In this document: piece after piece, positions 28,202-37,844 of the stretch | How positions within the stretch are numbered: the first letter of the stretch is position 1 | How the letters are laid out: each line of letters begins with the position of its first letter | Assembly (NCBI GenBank): GCA_030431825.1 | Contig: JAUIIJ010000014.1 | Location: 30,709 to 94,708, forward strand | Reading direction: 5' to 3' | DNA: 64,000 bases | Source of the DNA: Alphaproteobacteria bacterium | Lineage (GTDB): Bacteria; Pseudomonadota; Alphaproteobacteria; Rhodobacterales; Rhodobacteraceae | The notes under the pieces: generated by a model | Database searches by the model: none | Told to the model about the DNA's origin: nothing | The model's input: the letters and a program-made list of their open reading frames with translations, nothing else | Position numbers and translations under genes: made by a program

Positions 28202-29209
28202 ATGTCCGATACCGACGATCTGGTTGCCGAAGTCGAGGCGCTGGAAACCAAGCTCGCGCAGGCCAAGGCCTCGATCACCCGGCGGTTCATCGGCCAGGAG
28301 CGGGTCGTCGATCTTACATTGACGGCGCTGTTGTGCGGTGGGCACGGCTTGCTGATCGGGTTGCCGGGTCTGGGCAAGACCCGCCTGATCGAGACCTTGT
28401 CGACTGTCATGGGGCTGCATGGCAACCGGATCCAGTTTACCCCCGACCTGATGCCAGCCGACATCCTGGGCTCCGAGGTGCTCGACACCGCCGCCGACGG
28501 AACCCGGTCGTTCCGGTTCGTCCAGGGGCCCATTTTCTGCCAGCTTCTGATGGCGGACGAGATCAACCGGGCCAGCCCGCGCACGCAATCGGCTCTTTTG
28601 CAGGCGATGCAGGAACGCACGGTGACGGTGGCGGGCGAAGATCGTCGTCTGGAGCCGCCGTTTCACGTGCTGGCGACGCAGAACCCGATCGAACAGGAGG
28701 GGACCTATCCGTTGCCCGAGGCGCAGCTCGACCGCTTTCTCGTGCAGATTGACGTCGATTACCCGGATCGGGATACCGAGCGTGACATCCTGATCGCCAC
28801 CACCGGCGTTGAAGAGGACCAGTCAACCGAGGTCTTTTCGCGCAATGAACTGCTTGCGGCCCAGGTATTGCTGCGCCGGATGCCGGTCGGGGAATCGGTC
28901 GTCGAGTTGATTCTCGATCTGGTGCGGGCGTTTCGTCCGGACGAGCCCGGCGTATCGGATCGGGTTCGGGACACCGTGGCCTGGGGGCCGGGGCCGCGTG
29001 CGGCGCAGGCGCTGATGCTGACCGTGCGGGCGCGCGCGCTCCTCCAAGGCCGGCTTGCGCCCAATGCGGATGACGTGATCGACATGGCGCGCCCCGTCCT
29101 CAGTCACCGGATGGCGCTGAATTTCGCCGCGCGGGCCCGGGGAGACAGCCTGTCCGATCTGATCAATATCACCGCCCGCGCCTTGACCCGCGCCGAGGCG
29201 GCGGCGTGA
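28202..29209 (+). CDS. MoxR-family AAA+ ATPase
   Basis: An AAA+ chaperone-like ATPase of 335 residues. Walker A is GLPGLGKTRLIETL, Walker B is LLMADEINRASPRTQSALLQ, followed by MQERTVTVAG and the sensor stretch VLATQNPIEQEGTYPLPEAQ, all diagnostic for MoxR. I set the start at ATG 28202, preceded by AAGGAA; a possible in-frame ATG 21 codons earlier overlaps the divergent promoter gap. The stop overlaps the next start (GTGA). MoxR proteins commonly work with DUF58 and von Willebrand-type partners in maturing envelope complexes, and such partners follow here. Confidence 0.93.
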   Translation: MSDTDDLVAEVEALETKLAQAKASITRRFIGQERVVDLTLTALLCGGHGLLIGLPGLGKTRLIETLSTVMGLHGNRIQFTPDLMPADILGSEVLDTAADGTRSFRFVQGPIFCQLLMADEINRASPRTQSALLQAMQERTVTVAGEDRRLEPPFHVLATQNPIEQEGTYPLPEAQLDRFLVQIDVDYPDRDTERDILIATTGVEEDQSTEVFSRNELLAAQVLLRRMPVGESVVELILDLVRAFRPDEPGVSDRVRDTVAWGPGPRAAQALMLTVRARALLQGRLAPNADDVIDMARPVLSHRMALNFAARARGDSLSDLINITARALTRAEAAA

Positions 29210-30081
29210 CACAGCCCCTGTCCCTGCGGGAACGGGCCGAGATCGAAGCCGGCCGCATGCCGCCATTGCTGGCGCGGGCCGAGCATCTGGCCGGTACGGT
29301 CCTGTTGGGCGATCACGGACGGCGGCGTGCGGGGCTGGGGGATGATTTCTGGCAATACCGTCCGGCGCAGACCGGGGACAGCAAGCGGCTGATCGACCAT
29401 CGGCGCTCGGCGCGGGGAGACCAGCAATTCGTGCGCGAACGAGAATGGCAGATCGCCCAATCGGTGATGCTCTGGGTCGATCAGGGTGCGTCGATGCGTT
29501 TCGCCTCGGCTGACGGCCTGCCGACCAAGATCGAACGTGCGCGCCTGCTGGCGCTGGCCGTGGCGATCCTGCTGGTGCGTGGCGGCGAGCGGGTCGGGCT
29601 GACCGGTACGGCATTGCCGCCCCGGCGCGGCAAGACCCAGATCCTGCGATTGGCCGAGAGTTTTGCGCTGGACGCGCCGGAGGAGTATGCCGCGCCGGAG
29701 CACCGGGCCATGATCCCCCATGCCCGCGCGGTCTTCCTGTCGGATTTTCTCGGCGACATGGACGAGGTCGAACAGGCGCTGACCAAGGCGGCGGATCGCG
29801 GTGTGCGTGGCGCCATCCTGCAAATCCTAGACCCGAGCGAAGAGGCGTTTCCGTTCCGCGGACGGACCATCTTCGAAAGTGTCGGCGGCACCCTGCGTCA
29901 TGAAACGCTCAAGGCGAATGAGTTGCGCGACCGCTATCTGCAACGGCTGGCGGAGCGCAAGGCGCGACTGGCGCATCTGTGCCGGACCACCGGCTGGCTT
30001 CTCGGGTTGCACCACACCAATGACAGCGCGCAATCCGGGTTGCTCTGGCTTTATCGCGCGCTGGATCGGGGCAGCCTATGA
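29206..30081 (+). CDS. DUF58 domain protein
   Basis: A 291-residue protein with the DUF58 signature around DFWQYRPAQTGDSKRLIDHR, which in the family is usually R-x-Y-x-x-G-D-x-x-R-x-I-x-W. A degenerate von Willebrand A-like fold follows (VMLWVDQGASMRF, FLSDFLGDMDEVEQAL). It starts with GTG 29206 overlapping the MoxR stop, and overlaps the next gene by 4 bp, so it is translationally coupled to both. It has no signal peptide or membrane helix. It probably acts as MoxR partner in the same complex, as inferred from conserved gene order. Confidence 0.9.
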   Translation: MTQPLSLRERAEIEAGRMPPLLARAEHLAGTVLLGDHGRRRAGLGDDFWQYRPAQTGDSKRLIDHRRSARGDQQFVREREWQIAQSVMLWVDQGASMRFASADGLPTKIERARLLALAVAILLVRGGERVGLTGTALPPRRGKTQILRLAESFALDAPEEYAAPEHRAMIPHARAVFLSDFLGDMDEVEQALTKAADRGVRGAILQILDPSEEAFPFRGRTIFESVGGTLRHETLKANELRDRYLQRLAERKARLAHLCRTTGWLLGLHHTNDSAQSGLLWLYRALDRGSL

Positions 30082-32843
30082 CGGTGCTTGGCGGAATCGG
30101 GTTCGCTTCGCCCTGGCTGTTGCTCGGCCTGCTTGCGCTGCCGGTTTTGTGGCTGCTTCTGCGGGCGATCCCGCCGGCCCCTGTGCGCCGCCGGTTCCCA
30201 GGTGTGGCGTTGCTGTTGGGGCTCACCGATGACGAAAGCGTTTCGGATCGTACGCCGTGGTGGCTGCTGCTGTTGCGGATGCTGGCGGTTGCCGCGGTGA
30301 TTATCGGACTCGCCGGGCCGGTGCTGAACCCGCAGGAGAGCCGGGGCGGCTCGGGACCGCTTCTGATCCTGATGGACGCAAGCTGGGCCGGGGCGACGCT
30401 TTGGTCCGATACCGTCGATCTTGTCGAGGCGCAACTGACCGAGGCAGGCCGGACCGGTCGCCCGGTGTCGATCCTGCGACTGACCGATCCCGGCGTACCG
30501 TCGTTTCAGGCCGCCGATGCGTGGCGCAATCGTCTGCCCGGTCTGATCCCGGCTCCGTGGTCGGCAACCGAAACCCAGATTGACGCAACCATCGCGGCCC
30601 TGTCCGGCGTGGAAGGCGGCTTTGATACCCATTGGATCAGCGACGGCCTTGACCACCCGGGGCGCGATGCCCTGCTTGACGCGCTGCGGCTTCGGGGGAC
30701 CGTGCGGGCCTACCAGACCGGGAGCGCGGTGATGGGGCTGGCCCCGGCGCGGTACGAGGATGGTGCAGTGCAACTGCGCGCGATCCGTTCGCGCGCGGGA
30801 ACGGAACGCGAAATCACCATTCTGGCGCAGGGGGCGGACCCGGCGGGCAACATGCGGGTTCTGGCCTCGGCATCGGCCACCTTTGAAAGTGATGCGACAA
30901 GCGCCACCGCCGGCCTGTCGTTGCCGTCGGAGTTGCGTGCGCGCGTCGCGCGGTTCGAAATTCAGGGCCAGAGATCGGCGGGCGCACTGACCCTCAGTGA
31001 TGATAGCCTGCGGCGTCGTGAAGTCGCCCTGATCGCGGGACGGGATGACAGGGAGGGCCTGGAGCTGCTGTCGCCCCTGCACTATCTCGAGCAGGCACTG
31101 GCGCCCACCGCGGATCTTCTGACCGGTGCGTTGATCGATCTTTTGCCGGCCAATCCGGACGTGGTGGTTCTGGCCGATGTCGCGACGCTGTCGGCGGCTG
31201 AAGAGGACGCGTTGAGCGAATGGGTCGATGCGGGGGGCACGCTGCTGCGGTTCGCGGGGCCGCGTCTGGCGGCCAGCGACGTCAGCCGGGATGACGAACA
31301 TCCGTTGATGCCGGTGCGTCTGCGCGCCGGTGGGCGAAGCGTCGGCGGCGCGATGAGCTGGGGCGAGCCAAAGTCGCTTGCGCCCTTCGCCGAAAACTCG
31401 CCGTTTCACGGGCTGACCATCCCCGAGGACGTTACCGTCTCTGCGCAGGTCATGGCGCAACCCGATCCGACGCTGGCCGATCGTGTCATCGCGTCGCTGG
31501 GCGACGGCACACCGCTGGTAACGCGCAAGACAGTGGGGCAGGGAAAGGTCATTCTGTTCCATGTTACGGCGAATGCCGAATGGTCGAGCCTGCCGCTCTC
31601 GGGCCTGTTTGTCGAGATGCTGGAGCGCCTCGCGGTGTCCTCGGCGGCGGCGACACCGCAAGCCGCGGAACTGGAGGGCACCACCTGGACCCCCGTGCAG
31701 GTGATGGACGGGTTCGGCACACTGTCTGACGCGGGCACGCTTGCGGGTGTCGATGGCGCGTCACTGGTCGATGGCCCGGTCGGTCCGGATTTGCGGCCTG
31801 GGCTGTATGTCAGCGGGGATCGGCGCCTTGCCCGTAACGTGCTGTCCGGTGAAAGCGAACTGGCGGTGGCGCGCTGGCCAGACGACGTTCCGGTCGAGGG
31901 GCTGGCGGTGGAGCGGGAAATGCCCTTGGGCGGGGAGCTGCTGGCTCTTGCGCTTGTCGTGCTGGCGCTGGATGTGGTCGCGTCACTCGCGCTGTCTGGG
32001 CGGCTGGGGCTGCCGCGCGCGGCGGCGGGGCTTGTCGGTGTTCTGCTGGTGTTGCAGCCGCTGCAGGGGCGGGCGCAGGACGACACCGATTCCTTTGCCA
32101 TCGCCGTGACGAGCGAACTTGTGCTTGCGCATGTTCTGACCGGCGACGACGAACTCGACCGCATCGCGCAGGCGGGTTTGCGCGGCCTGTCCGAGACGCT
32201 GTTCTATCGAACCTCGATCGAGCCGGCCGATCCGGTGGGCGTCGATCTGGAACAGGACGAGCTGGCCTTCTTCCCTCTGCTGTACTGGCCCGTCACACCC
32301 GAGCAGCCGATGCCCTCGGCCGATGCCTATGCACGGATAAACGAATATCTTCGCTCGGGGGGGATGATCCTGTTTGATACCCGCGACGCCGACATCGCCG
32401 GCTTCGGCGCGGCCAGCCCGAACGGACGCAAGCTGCAGCAATTGGCCGCCCCGCTGGATGTACCGCCCCTGGAACCGCTGCCGCCGGATCACGTACTGAC
32501 CCGGACGTTTTACCTGTTGCAGGATTTTCCGGGCCGCCACACCAGCCGCGAATTGTGGGTCGAGGCGGCGCCACCCGACGCCGAGCAGATCGAGGGAATG
32601 CCGTTCCGCAACCTCAACGACGGGGTGACACCGGTGGTGATCGGTGGCAATGACTGGGCCGCGGCCTGGGCGGTGGATGGCAATGGCCGGCCAATGTTGC
32701 CCATCGGGCGTGGATTTGCCGGTGAACGGCAGCGCGAGCTGGCCAATCGCTTTGGCGTCAATCTCGTGATGCATGTGCTGACCGGGAACTACAAATCCGA
32801 CCAGGTGCATGTTCCCGCGCTGCTTGACAGGTTGGGCCAATGA
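30078..32843 (+). CDS. BatA-N/DUF4159 membrane protein
   Basis: A 921-residue inner-membrane protein. The N-terminus has the BatA-type start: FASPWLLLGLLALPVLWLLLR, then RRRFPGVALLLGL, then a second helix (PWWLLLLRMLAVAAVIIGLA). A large extracytoplasmic region follows, then membrane helices at ~620-660 (LLALALVVLALDVVASLAL, AAAGLVGVLLVLQPL). The C-terminal DUF4159 domain (~680-915) resembles a class I glutamine-amidotransferase fold (SGGMILFDTRDADIAGFG). ATGA overlap at both ends couples it to its neighbours. Function unknown; the gene order MoxR, DUF58, DUF4159 is common in alphaproteobacteria. Confidence 0.88.
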   Translation: MTVLGGIGFASPWLLLGLLALPVLWLLLRAIPPAPVRRRFPGVALLLGLTDDESVSDRTPWWLLLLRMLAVAAVIIGLAGPVLNPQESRGGSGPLLILMDASWAGATLWSDTVDLVEAQLTEAGRTGRPVSILRLTDPGVPSFQAADAWRNRLPGLIPAPWSATETQIDATIAALSGVEGGFDTHWISDGLDHPGRDALLDALRLRGTVRAYQTGSAVMGLAPARYEDGAVQLRAIRSRAGTEREITILAQGADPAGNMRVLASASATFESDATSATAGLSLPSELRARVARFEIQGQRSAGALTLSDDSLRRREVALIAGRDDREGLELLSPLHYLEQALAPTADLLTGALIDLLPANPDVVVLADVATLSAAEEDALSEWVDAGGTLLRFAGPRLAASDVSRDDEHPLMPVRLRAGGRSVGGAMSWGEPKSLAPFAENSPFHGLTIPEDVTVSAQVMAQPDPTLADRVIASLGDGTPLVTRKTVGQGKVILFHVTANAEWSSLPLSGLFVEMLERLAVSSAAATPQAAELEGTTWTPVQVMDGFGTLSDAGTLAGVDGASLVDGPVGPDLRPGLYVSGDRRLARNVLSGESELAVARWPDDVPVEGLAVEREMPLGGELLALALVVLALDVVASLALSGRLGLPRAAAGLVGVLLVLQPLQGRAQDDTDSFAIAVTSELVLAHVLTGDDELDRIAQAGLRGLSETLFYRTSIEPADPVGVDLEQDELAFFPLLYWPVTPEQPMPSADAYARINEYLRSGGMILFDTRDADIAGFGAASPNGRKLQQLAAPLDVPPLEPLPPDHVLTRTFYLLQDFPGRHTSRELWVEAAPPDAEQIEGMPFRNLNDGVTPVVIGGNDWAAAWAVDGNGRPMLPIGRGFAGERQRELANRFGVNLVMHVLTGNYKSDQVHVPALLDRLGQ

Positions 32844-34882
32844 CCGGAACCCTTGTGTTTGATCCCTCGATCCCCTGGGTCGCCATTGCCGTACTGGGCG
32901 CACTGGCGCTCGCGGGGGTGGCGTTGGCAGGGTGGCGCGGTCTTGCGGGCTGGGGCTACAGGGCGCTTGCGGCGCTGGTGCTGCTTGGTGCCCTGGCCGG
33001 CCCGGTCTATCAGGTCGAAGACCGCGCGCCGCTGACCGATATCGTGATCATGATCGAGGATCGCAGCGCCAGCCAGATGTTGTCGGATCGGGCGAAGCAG
33101 ATGGACGAGGCCGCCGATGCATTGGCCGCCGACATCGCCGCACGACCGAACACGGAACTGCGCCGGGTCACGGTGCGCGACGGCGAGGGGGACGCCGGCA
33201 CCGAATTGATGACTGCCCTGTCGTCGGTGCTCGCCGAAGAGCCAAGCGCGCGCGTGGCCGGGATCATCACGCTCAGCGACGGGCGTGTGCACGACATGGA
33301 GCGGATGCCGGACATTCCGGCACCCATGCACATGCTGATGACCGGACGCGACACCGATTGGGACCGGCGGCTGATCGTGCGCAATGCCCCCGCCTTTGCG
33401 ATCATCGGCGAACCTGTCACGCTGACCCTGCGGATCGAGGACAGCGGTGCCGCGCCAGTCAACGACGGCACCGCGACGCTGGACATTTCGGTGGATGGCG
33501 GCGAGGCACAGAGCTTTGCCGTGCCCGTCGGGCAGGACATCGAATTGCCGGTCACGCTGCCGCATGGCGGGCGCAACGTGATCGAGTTTGCGGTGCCGGA
33601 GGCCGAGGGCGAGATTACCGAGCGCAACAATACAGCGCTGATCCAGATGAACGGCGTGCGCGACCGGCTGCGCGTGCTGCTGGTCTCGGGCGAGCCGCAT
33701 CCCGGTGGGCGCACGTGGCGCAACCTGCTGAAGTCGGACAGTTCCGTCGACCTCGTGCATTTCACCATCCTGCGTCCACCAGAAAAGCAGGACGGTGTCC
33801 CGGTGGGAGAGCTTTCGCTGATCGCCTTTCCGACCCGTGAACTGTTTCTCGAAAAGATCGACGATTTCGACCTGATCATCTTTGACCGCTACAAGAGGCG
33901 CGGGATCCTGCCGGCGATCTACCTCGACAACGTTGCCAATTATGTCAGCGAAGGGGGCGCGGTTCTGGTCGCGGCGGGGCCGGATTTTGCCGGCGCGGAC
34001 AGCATCTATCGTTCGCCGCTGGCGCGGGTGCTGCCCGCCGAACCGAGCGCGCGGGTGATCGAAGAGAAATTCCGCCCCGAAATCACCGATATCGGCGCGC
34101 GCCATCCCGTGACCGCGGATTTGCAGGGGGAAGAGACCTGGGGCTCCTGGCTGCGTCAGATCGATGTCGACCCGCAGGCCGGCAGGGTGCTGATGAGCGG
34201 CGTTGACGAGCGCCCGCTGTTGATCCTCGACCGTGTGGGCGAAGGACGCGTGGCGATGCTGGCCTCGGATCATGCGTGGCTGTGGAGCCGGGGGTATGAC
34301 GGTGGCGGACCGCAGCTTGAACTGCTGCGACGGCTGGCACATTGGATGATGAAGGAGCCCGAGCTCGAGGAAGAGGCGCTGTGGGCCGAGGCGACAGGCC
34401 AGAGCATGCGCATCATTCGCCGGACCCTGTCCGAAGAGGTTGGCGCGGTTACGGTGACCGGGCCGGATGGCAGCAGCGTCGAACTGCGGCTCGAAGAGGT
34501 GTCGGCGGGCAGGTTCGAAGCCCTGTATGACGGGCCGGAAATCGGCCTCTATCACCTCGCGGAGGGGGGGCATGAGGCGGTGATCGGTCTTGGCCCCGCG
34601 GCCCCGCGCGAGTTCGAAGAGACCATTGCCACCGCGGACATCATGGAACCGGCCGTTGCGCGGCTGCGGGGCGGGGTGTTTCGGCTTGAGGATGGTCTGC
34701 CGGGCATTCGCAACGTCCGCGAGGGACGTCCGGCTGCCGGTCGCGGCTGGATCGGGCTGACACCGCGCGGCGCGTACGAGACCCGCGACGTCACGCAATC
34801 GCCCTTGCTGCCGGCGTGGCTGGTTCTGCTGCTGGCGTCGGCGTTGATCGTCGGGGGCTGGTTGCGCGAAGGGCGGCGCTGA
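32840..34882 (+). CDS. Large membrane protein of the MoxR cassette, glutamine-amidotransferase-like
   Basis: A 680-residue protein with two N-terminal hydrophobic helices (~12-32, AIAVLGALALAGVALAGW; ~38-56) and one at the C-terminus (LLPAWLVLLLASALIVGGWL). Between them lies a long periplasmic portion with a von Willebrand-like start (TDIVIMIEDRSASQML), an Ig-like stretch, and a GATase-1-like fold (LRVLLVSGEPHPGGRTWRNL, GGAVLVAAGPDFAG). It begins inside the stop of the DUF4159 gene. No catalytic cysteine typical of amidotransferases is obvious, so it is probably structural. It is the last gene of the four-gene unit. Confidence 0.82.
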   Translation: MTGTLVFDPSIPWVAIAVLGALALAGVALAGWRGLAGWGYRALAALVLLGALAGPVYQVEDRAPLTDIVIMIEDRSASQMLSDRAKQMDEAADALAADIAARPNTELRRVTVRDGEGDAGTELMTALSSVLAEEPSARVAGIITLSDGRVHDMERMPDIPAPMHMLMTGRDTDWDRRLIVRNAPAFAIIGEPVTLTLRIEDSGAAPVNDGTATLDISVDGGEAQSFAVPVGQDIELPVTLPHGGRNVIEFAVPEAEGEITERNNTALIQMNGVRDRLRVLLVSGEPHPGGRTWRNLLKSDSSVDLVHFTILRPPEKQDGVPVGELSLIAFPTRELFLEKIDDFDLIIFDRYKRRGILPAIYLDNVANYVSEGGAVLVAAGPDFAGADSIYRSPLARVLPAEPSARVIEEKFRPEITDIGARHPVTADLQGEETWGSWLRQIDVDPQAGRVLMSGVDERPLLILDRVGEGRVAMLASDHAWLWSRGYDGGGPQLELLRRLAHWMMKEPELEEEALWAEATGQSMRIIRRTLSEEVGAVTVTGPDGSSVELRLEEVSAGRFEALYDGPEIGLYHLAEGGHEAVIGLGPAAPREFEETIATADIMEPAVARLRGGVFRLEDGLPGIRNVREGRPAAGRGWIGLTPRGAYETRDVTQSPLLPAWLVLLLASALIVGGWLREGRR

Positions 34883-34926
34883 GGCCGCCCCGGTGGCTAT
34901 TTGCCCGATGATTATGTGCCCGATGG

Positions 34927-35772
34927 TTATTTGAACGTGACACTCACCGTCGGGTCGCCGGGAAGCCCGGTATATTTTGCGCTCGCGCCGCCCTTGCCCT
35001 TGGCCGGCGGCACAAGCGGCCCGAACGACCCGACCGAGACCAGATCGCCGGGTTGCAGCGTGATCCCCTTGGACATGAGCCAGATCACGGCATTGACCGG
35101 ATGCCCGAGTACCGCAGTGCCGGGCACCTGGGCGAGTACCTCCCCATCGGTGGCCGACAGGGTCACGGTCATAGAGCCAAGCGCGGCATGCATGGCTGCC
35201 GGATCGGAAACCGGAATTTCCGCGCCCATCACACCCAGCTTCGGGGCCACCGCGATGGCCGTGAGGGTGACGCCGGTGATTGGCTCGCCTTCAGCCAGGG
35301 TCAGGTCGGGCAGTTCGATGAATGGGCGAATGGCCGAGATATGCGCCATCGCGTCTTCGGAGGTTTTGGCCTCGTTGATCGCGGCGCTGCCGACAACAAG
35401 CAGCAGATCGGCTTCAAATAGCGGACGTGCGCCCCAGTTGGTCGGCACCTCGGCGCCATCTTGCAGCAGCATGTCGCGAAACAGCACGCCCCGAACCGGT
35501 TCGCTCACGCCAAAGCGGTCCTGTGCGGGCTTGCTGGTCAGGCCCGCCTTGTAGCCGACGACGGGCCCCATCCTTGGCGCAAGCGCGGCGATCAGCTTGG
35601 CCTGGGTACACAAGGCATCCTCCATGCTGCCATCCGCCGCCAGAGCCTTGGCCGGGGTGTTCCCGGTGTAGTCCGCTACATAGGCTTCGATTTCGGCATC
35701 GGTTGCGCAATCGGCCGCCACCGTGCCGCCAAGGCAGATCAGGCAAAGCGCCAGGGTTCTTTTCAATGTCAT
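34927..35772 (-). CDS. Secreted fumarylacetoacetase/2-keto-4-pentenoate hydratase-like protein
   Basis: A 281-residue protein. Residues ~1-20 (LKRTLALCLICLGGTVAA) form a clear signal peptide, which is odd because this enzyme family is normally cytoplasmic. The rest fits the MhpD/hydratase branch: VVGYKAGLTSKPAQDRFGV, RGVLFRDMLLQDG, LFEADLLLVVGSAA and HPVNAVIWLMSKGITLQPGD, and GFGPL-type text near the end. Metal-ligand acidic residues seem present (FEADL, IELPD). A periplasmic role is inferred from the signal peptide. It is convergent with the MoxR cassette and lies 29 bp upstream of pbpC on the same strand. Substrate unknown. Confidence 0.8.
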   Translation of the reverse strand: MTLKRTLALCLICLGGTVAADCATDAEIEAYVADYTGNTPAKALAADGSMEDALCTQAKLIAALAPRMGPVVGYKAGLTSKPAQDRFGVSEPVRGVLFRDMLLQDGAEVPTNWGARPLFEADLLLVVGSAAINEAKTSEDAMAHISAIRPFIELPDLTLAEGEPITGVTLTAIAVAPKLGVMGAEIPVSDPAAMHAALGSMTVTLSATDGEVLAQVPGTAVLGHPVNAVIWLMSKGITLQPGDLVSVGSFGPLVPPAKGKGGASAKYTGLPGDPTVSVTFK

Positions 35773-35801
35773 GGTGGTTCCCTCCCGGTTTCTTGAATGT
35801 C

Positions 35802-37844
35802 TTAGTCCAACCTGACCGTCACCCGGTCGGATTGTCCCGCCCCGTCGACGACAACCAGCGTCGAGTAACCGGCGCCGGGGGTGGGAATTTCGAATTCGTT
35901 GCGGCGCTGCCCCTTGGCAATCGGCCGCCCGTTGGCCAGCACAAGATAGGGCGCGGACCCACCCTGTACCTTGAGTGTCACGGTGTCTCCGATGCTGTCC
36001 AGAATCGCGCCATCCGGCGGAAACAGCAACTTTGGCGCATTCGGCGCCTTGGCGAGCCCGCTGCTGCGCGGGCGAAACCGCTGGAGCGGCTGCGGCAGGC
36101 CGGCAGCCCCCGTGATCAGCGTTGACGGAGGTGGCGCGGGCAGGGGGGTGAAGCCGGGTTTCAGGCGGGCAAAGGCCTGAAACAACAGGGGGGCGGCCAC
36201 ATCGCCACCGAATGCGCCGGGCACCGGGGTGCCATCTGCCCGGCCCATCCAGACGCCGACCACGTGTTCGCCGTCATACCCGATGGCCCAGGCATCGCGA
36301 TGGCCATAGGAGGTGCCGGTCTTGTAGGCCAGAACGCCGTGCGGAGCGCCGGGGGGCGGCGCGACGCCGGCGAGGATATGTCCCACCTGCCAAGCGGCCA
36401 CATCGGAAATCGTTCGCTCGGTTCGTGACGCGGGCTCGTTCAGGGCACTGCGCAACCTCTGTCCGGCACCACCCTGTGCAAGTGTTGCGTAGAGTTGCAC
36501 GAGATCCTGCAAACTGACGCCCACACCGCCAAGAGCAATTGCCAGCCCCGGTGCCCCGCCCGGCAACCGGGCCTCTGCACCCGCACGCGACAGGGCCGTC
36601 ATCACCCGCGCGGGACCAAGTTCGTTGGTCAGCCTGACAACCGGGATGTTCAGGGACAGTTGCAGCGCCTCGCGCACCCGGATATCGCCACGGAACTGCC
36701 CGTCGAAATTGCGGGGCGCGTAGCGTCCGAACTGCACCGGCCCGTCATGGATCAGGGTTTCCGGATGCACCAGCCCCTGATCGAAGGCCAGCCCGTAGAT
36801 CAGCGGTTTGAGCGTGGACCCCGGCGAGCGGATTGCACGGGTCATGTCGACGAAACCCTGCCGCGCGCCGTTTGTGCCGTATCGGGGTGATCCGACCGAG
36901 GCGAGGATTTCGCCGGTTTGGTGATTTGCCGCGATCAGGGCCGCGGAAATGCGGGGCCCCGATCGCCTGGCGGCATCGGCGAGGAGCGTTTCCAGCGCGG
37001 ATTGCAGCCGGGCGTCGATGGTCGTCGCGTGGCGTTGTCGTTCCGGCGCGCTGGCGCGAACCCTGTCGGCAAGATGCGCGGCGCGCATCGGGAACGCTCG
37101 GAGCCGATCCGGGATGCGCGCATGCTGTGCCGATAGTGCGTCGTCGCTCGCAATGATCCCGGCATCCGCCATGCGGGTCAGAACGCGGTCTCGCGCGGCC
37201 TTTGCCCGATCGGCATGCCGGTCGGGTCGTCGGGCCTCGGGCGATTGTGGCAGGGCGACCAACAATGCCGATTCCGCCGGTGTCAGCCGGCGCGGTTCCT
37301 TGCCGAACCATGCCAGCGTCGCGGCGCGGATGCCTTCGAGATTGCCGCCATAGGGCGCATGGGTCAGGTAGAGGGACAGGATTTGATCCTTGGTCAGACG
37401 CCGCTCCAGCGCCAGCGCCAGCCGGATCTGGCGCAGTTTGCCCGCCCAGCGGCCGGTACTGCCATCCTCGATCAGGCGCGCTACCTGCATCGTCAGGGTC
37501 GAGCCGCCCGACACCGCGCGCCGGTGCCAGAGCGCCTGAGCCGTCGCGCGCAGCATCGCCAGCGGATCGACCCCGCCATGTTGCCAGAAACGCTTGTCTT
37601 CATAGCGCACAAGCATGTCCAGATAACCGTCATCGACCGCTGTCAGGACGGGTGCCAGCCGCCAGATGCCGCCACTGACCGTGTAGGCCCGCAAAAGCTC
37701 ATCGTTGCGATCGCGGATTTCCACCGAGGTTTCCGCCAATGTCGGCGGCAGCTCTGTGGCGTCAATCCAGTCTTCGAACCCATCCCGCAGGGCCGCGACG
37801 GCGAACAGCAGCGCGACCAGGCCGAAAAGCGCCTGATGCTTCAT
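35802..37844 (-). CDS. pbpC: Penicillin-binding protein 1C
   Basis: Bifunctional peptidoglycan synthase of 680 residues. After a short membrane anchor (ALFGLVALLFAVAAL) comes the glycosyltransferase domain (RYEDKRFWQHGGVDPLAMLR, SGGSTLTMQVARL). The transpeptidase follows with the active-site SPGSTLKPLIYGLAFDQG (Ser-x-x-Lys), SLNIPVVRL (Ser-x-Asn) and KTGTSYGHRDAWAIGYD. A C-terminal BiPBP_C beta domain (~585-680) is also present. I set the start at 37844, where the ATG overlaps the stop of the alpha-2-macroglobulin gene. The pairing of the two genes matches Escherichia coli yfhM-pbpC, where PbpC is thought to repair the wall while the macroglobulin traps proteases. Confidence 0.93.
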   Translation of the reverse strand: MKHQALFGLVALLFAVAALRDGFEDWIDATELPPTLAETSVEIRDRNDELLRAYTVSGGIWRLAPVLTAVDDGYLDMLVRYEDKRFWQHGGVDPLAMLRATAQALWHRRAVSGGSTLTMQVARLIEDGSTGRWAGKLRQIRLALALERRLTKDQILSLYLTHAPYGGNLEGIRAATLAWFGKEPRRLTPAESALLVALPQSPEARRPDRHADRAKAARDRVLTRMADAGIIASDDALSAQHARIPDRLRAFPMRAAHLADRVRASAPERQRHATTIDARLQSALETLLADAARRSGPRISAALIAANHQTGEILASVGSPRYGTNGARQGFVDMTRAIRSPGSTLKPLIYGLAFDQGLVHPETLIHDGPVQFGRYAPRNFDGQFRGDIRVREALQLSLNIPVVRLTNELGPARVMTALSRAGAEARLPGGAPGLAIALGGVGVSLQDLVQLYATLAQGGAGQRLRSALNEPASRTERTISDVAAWQVGHILAGVAPPPGAPHGVLAYKTGTSYGHRDAWAIGYDGEHVVGVWMGRADGTPVPGAFGGDVAAPLLFQAFARLKPGFTPLPAPPPSTLITGAAGLPQPLQRFRPRSSGLAKAPNAPKLLFPPDGAILDSIGDTVTLKVQGGSAPYLVLANGRPIAKGQRRNEFEIPTPGAGYSTLVVVDGAGQSDRVTVRLD

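Noticed and set aside
34901..34930. Direct repeat TGCCCGATG(A/G)TTAT between the MoxR cassette and the FAH-like gene
   Set aside because: Only two short copies in the 44-bp convergent gap; too little to claim a site.
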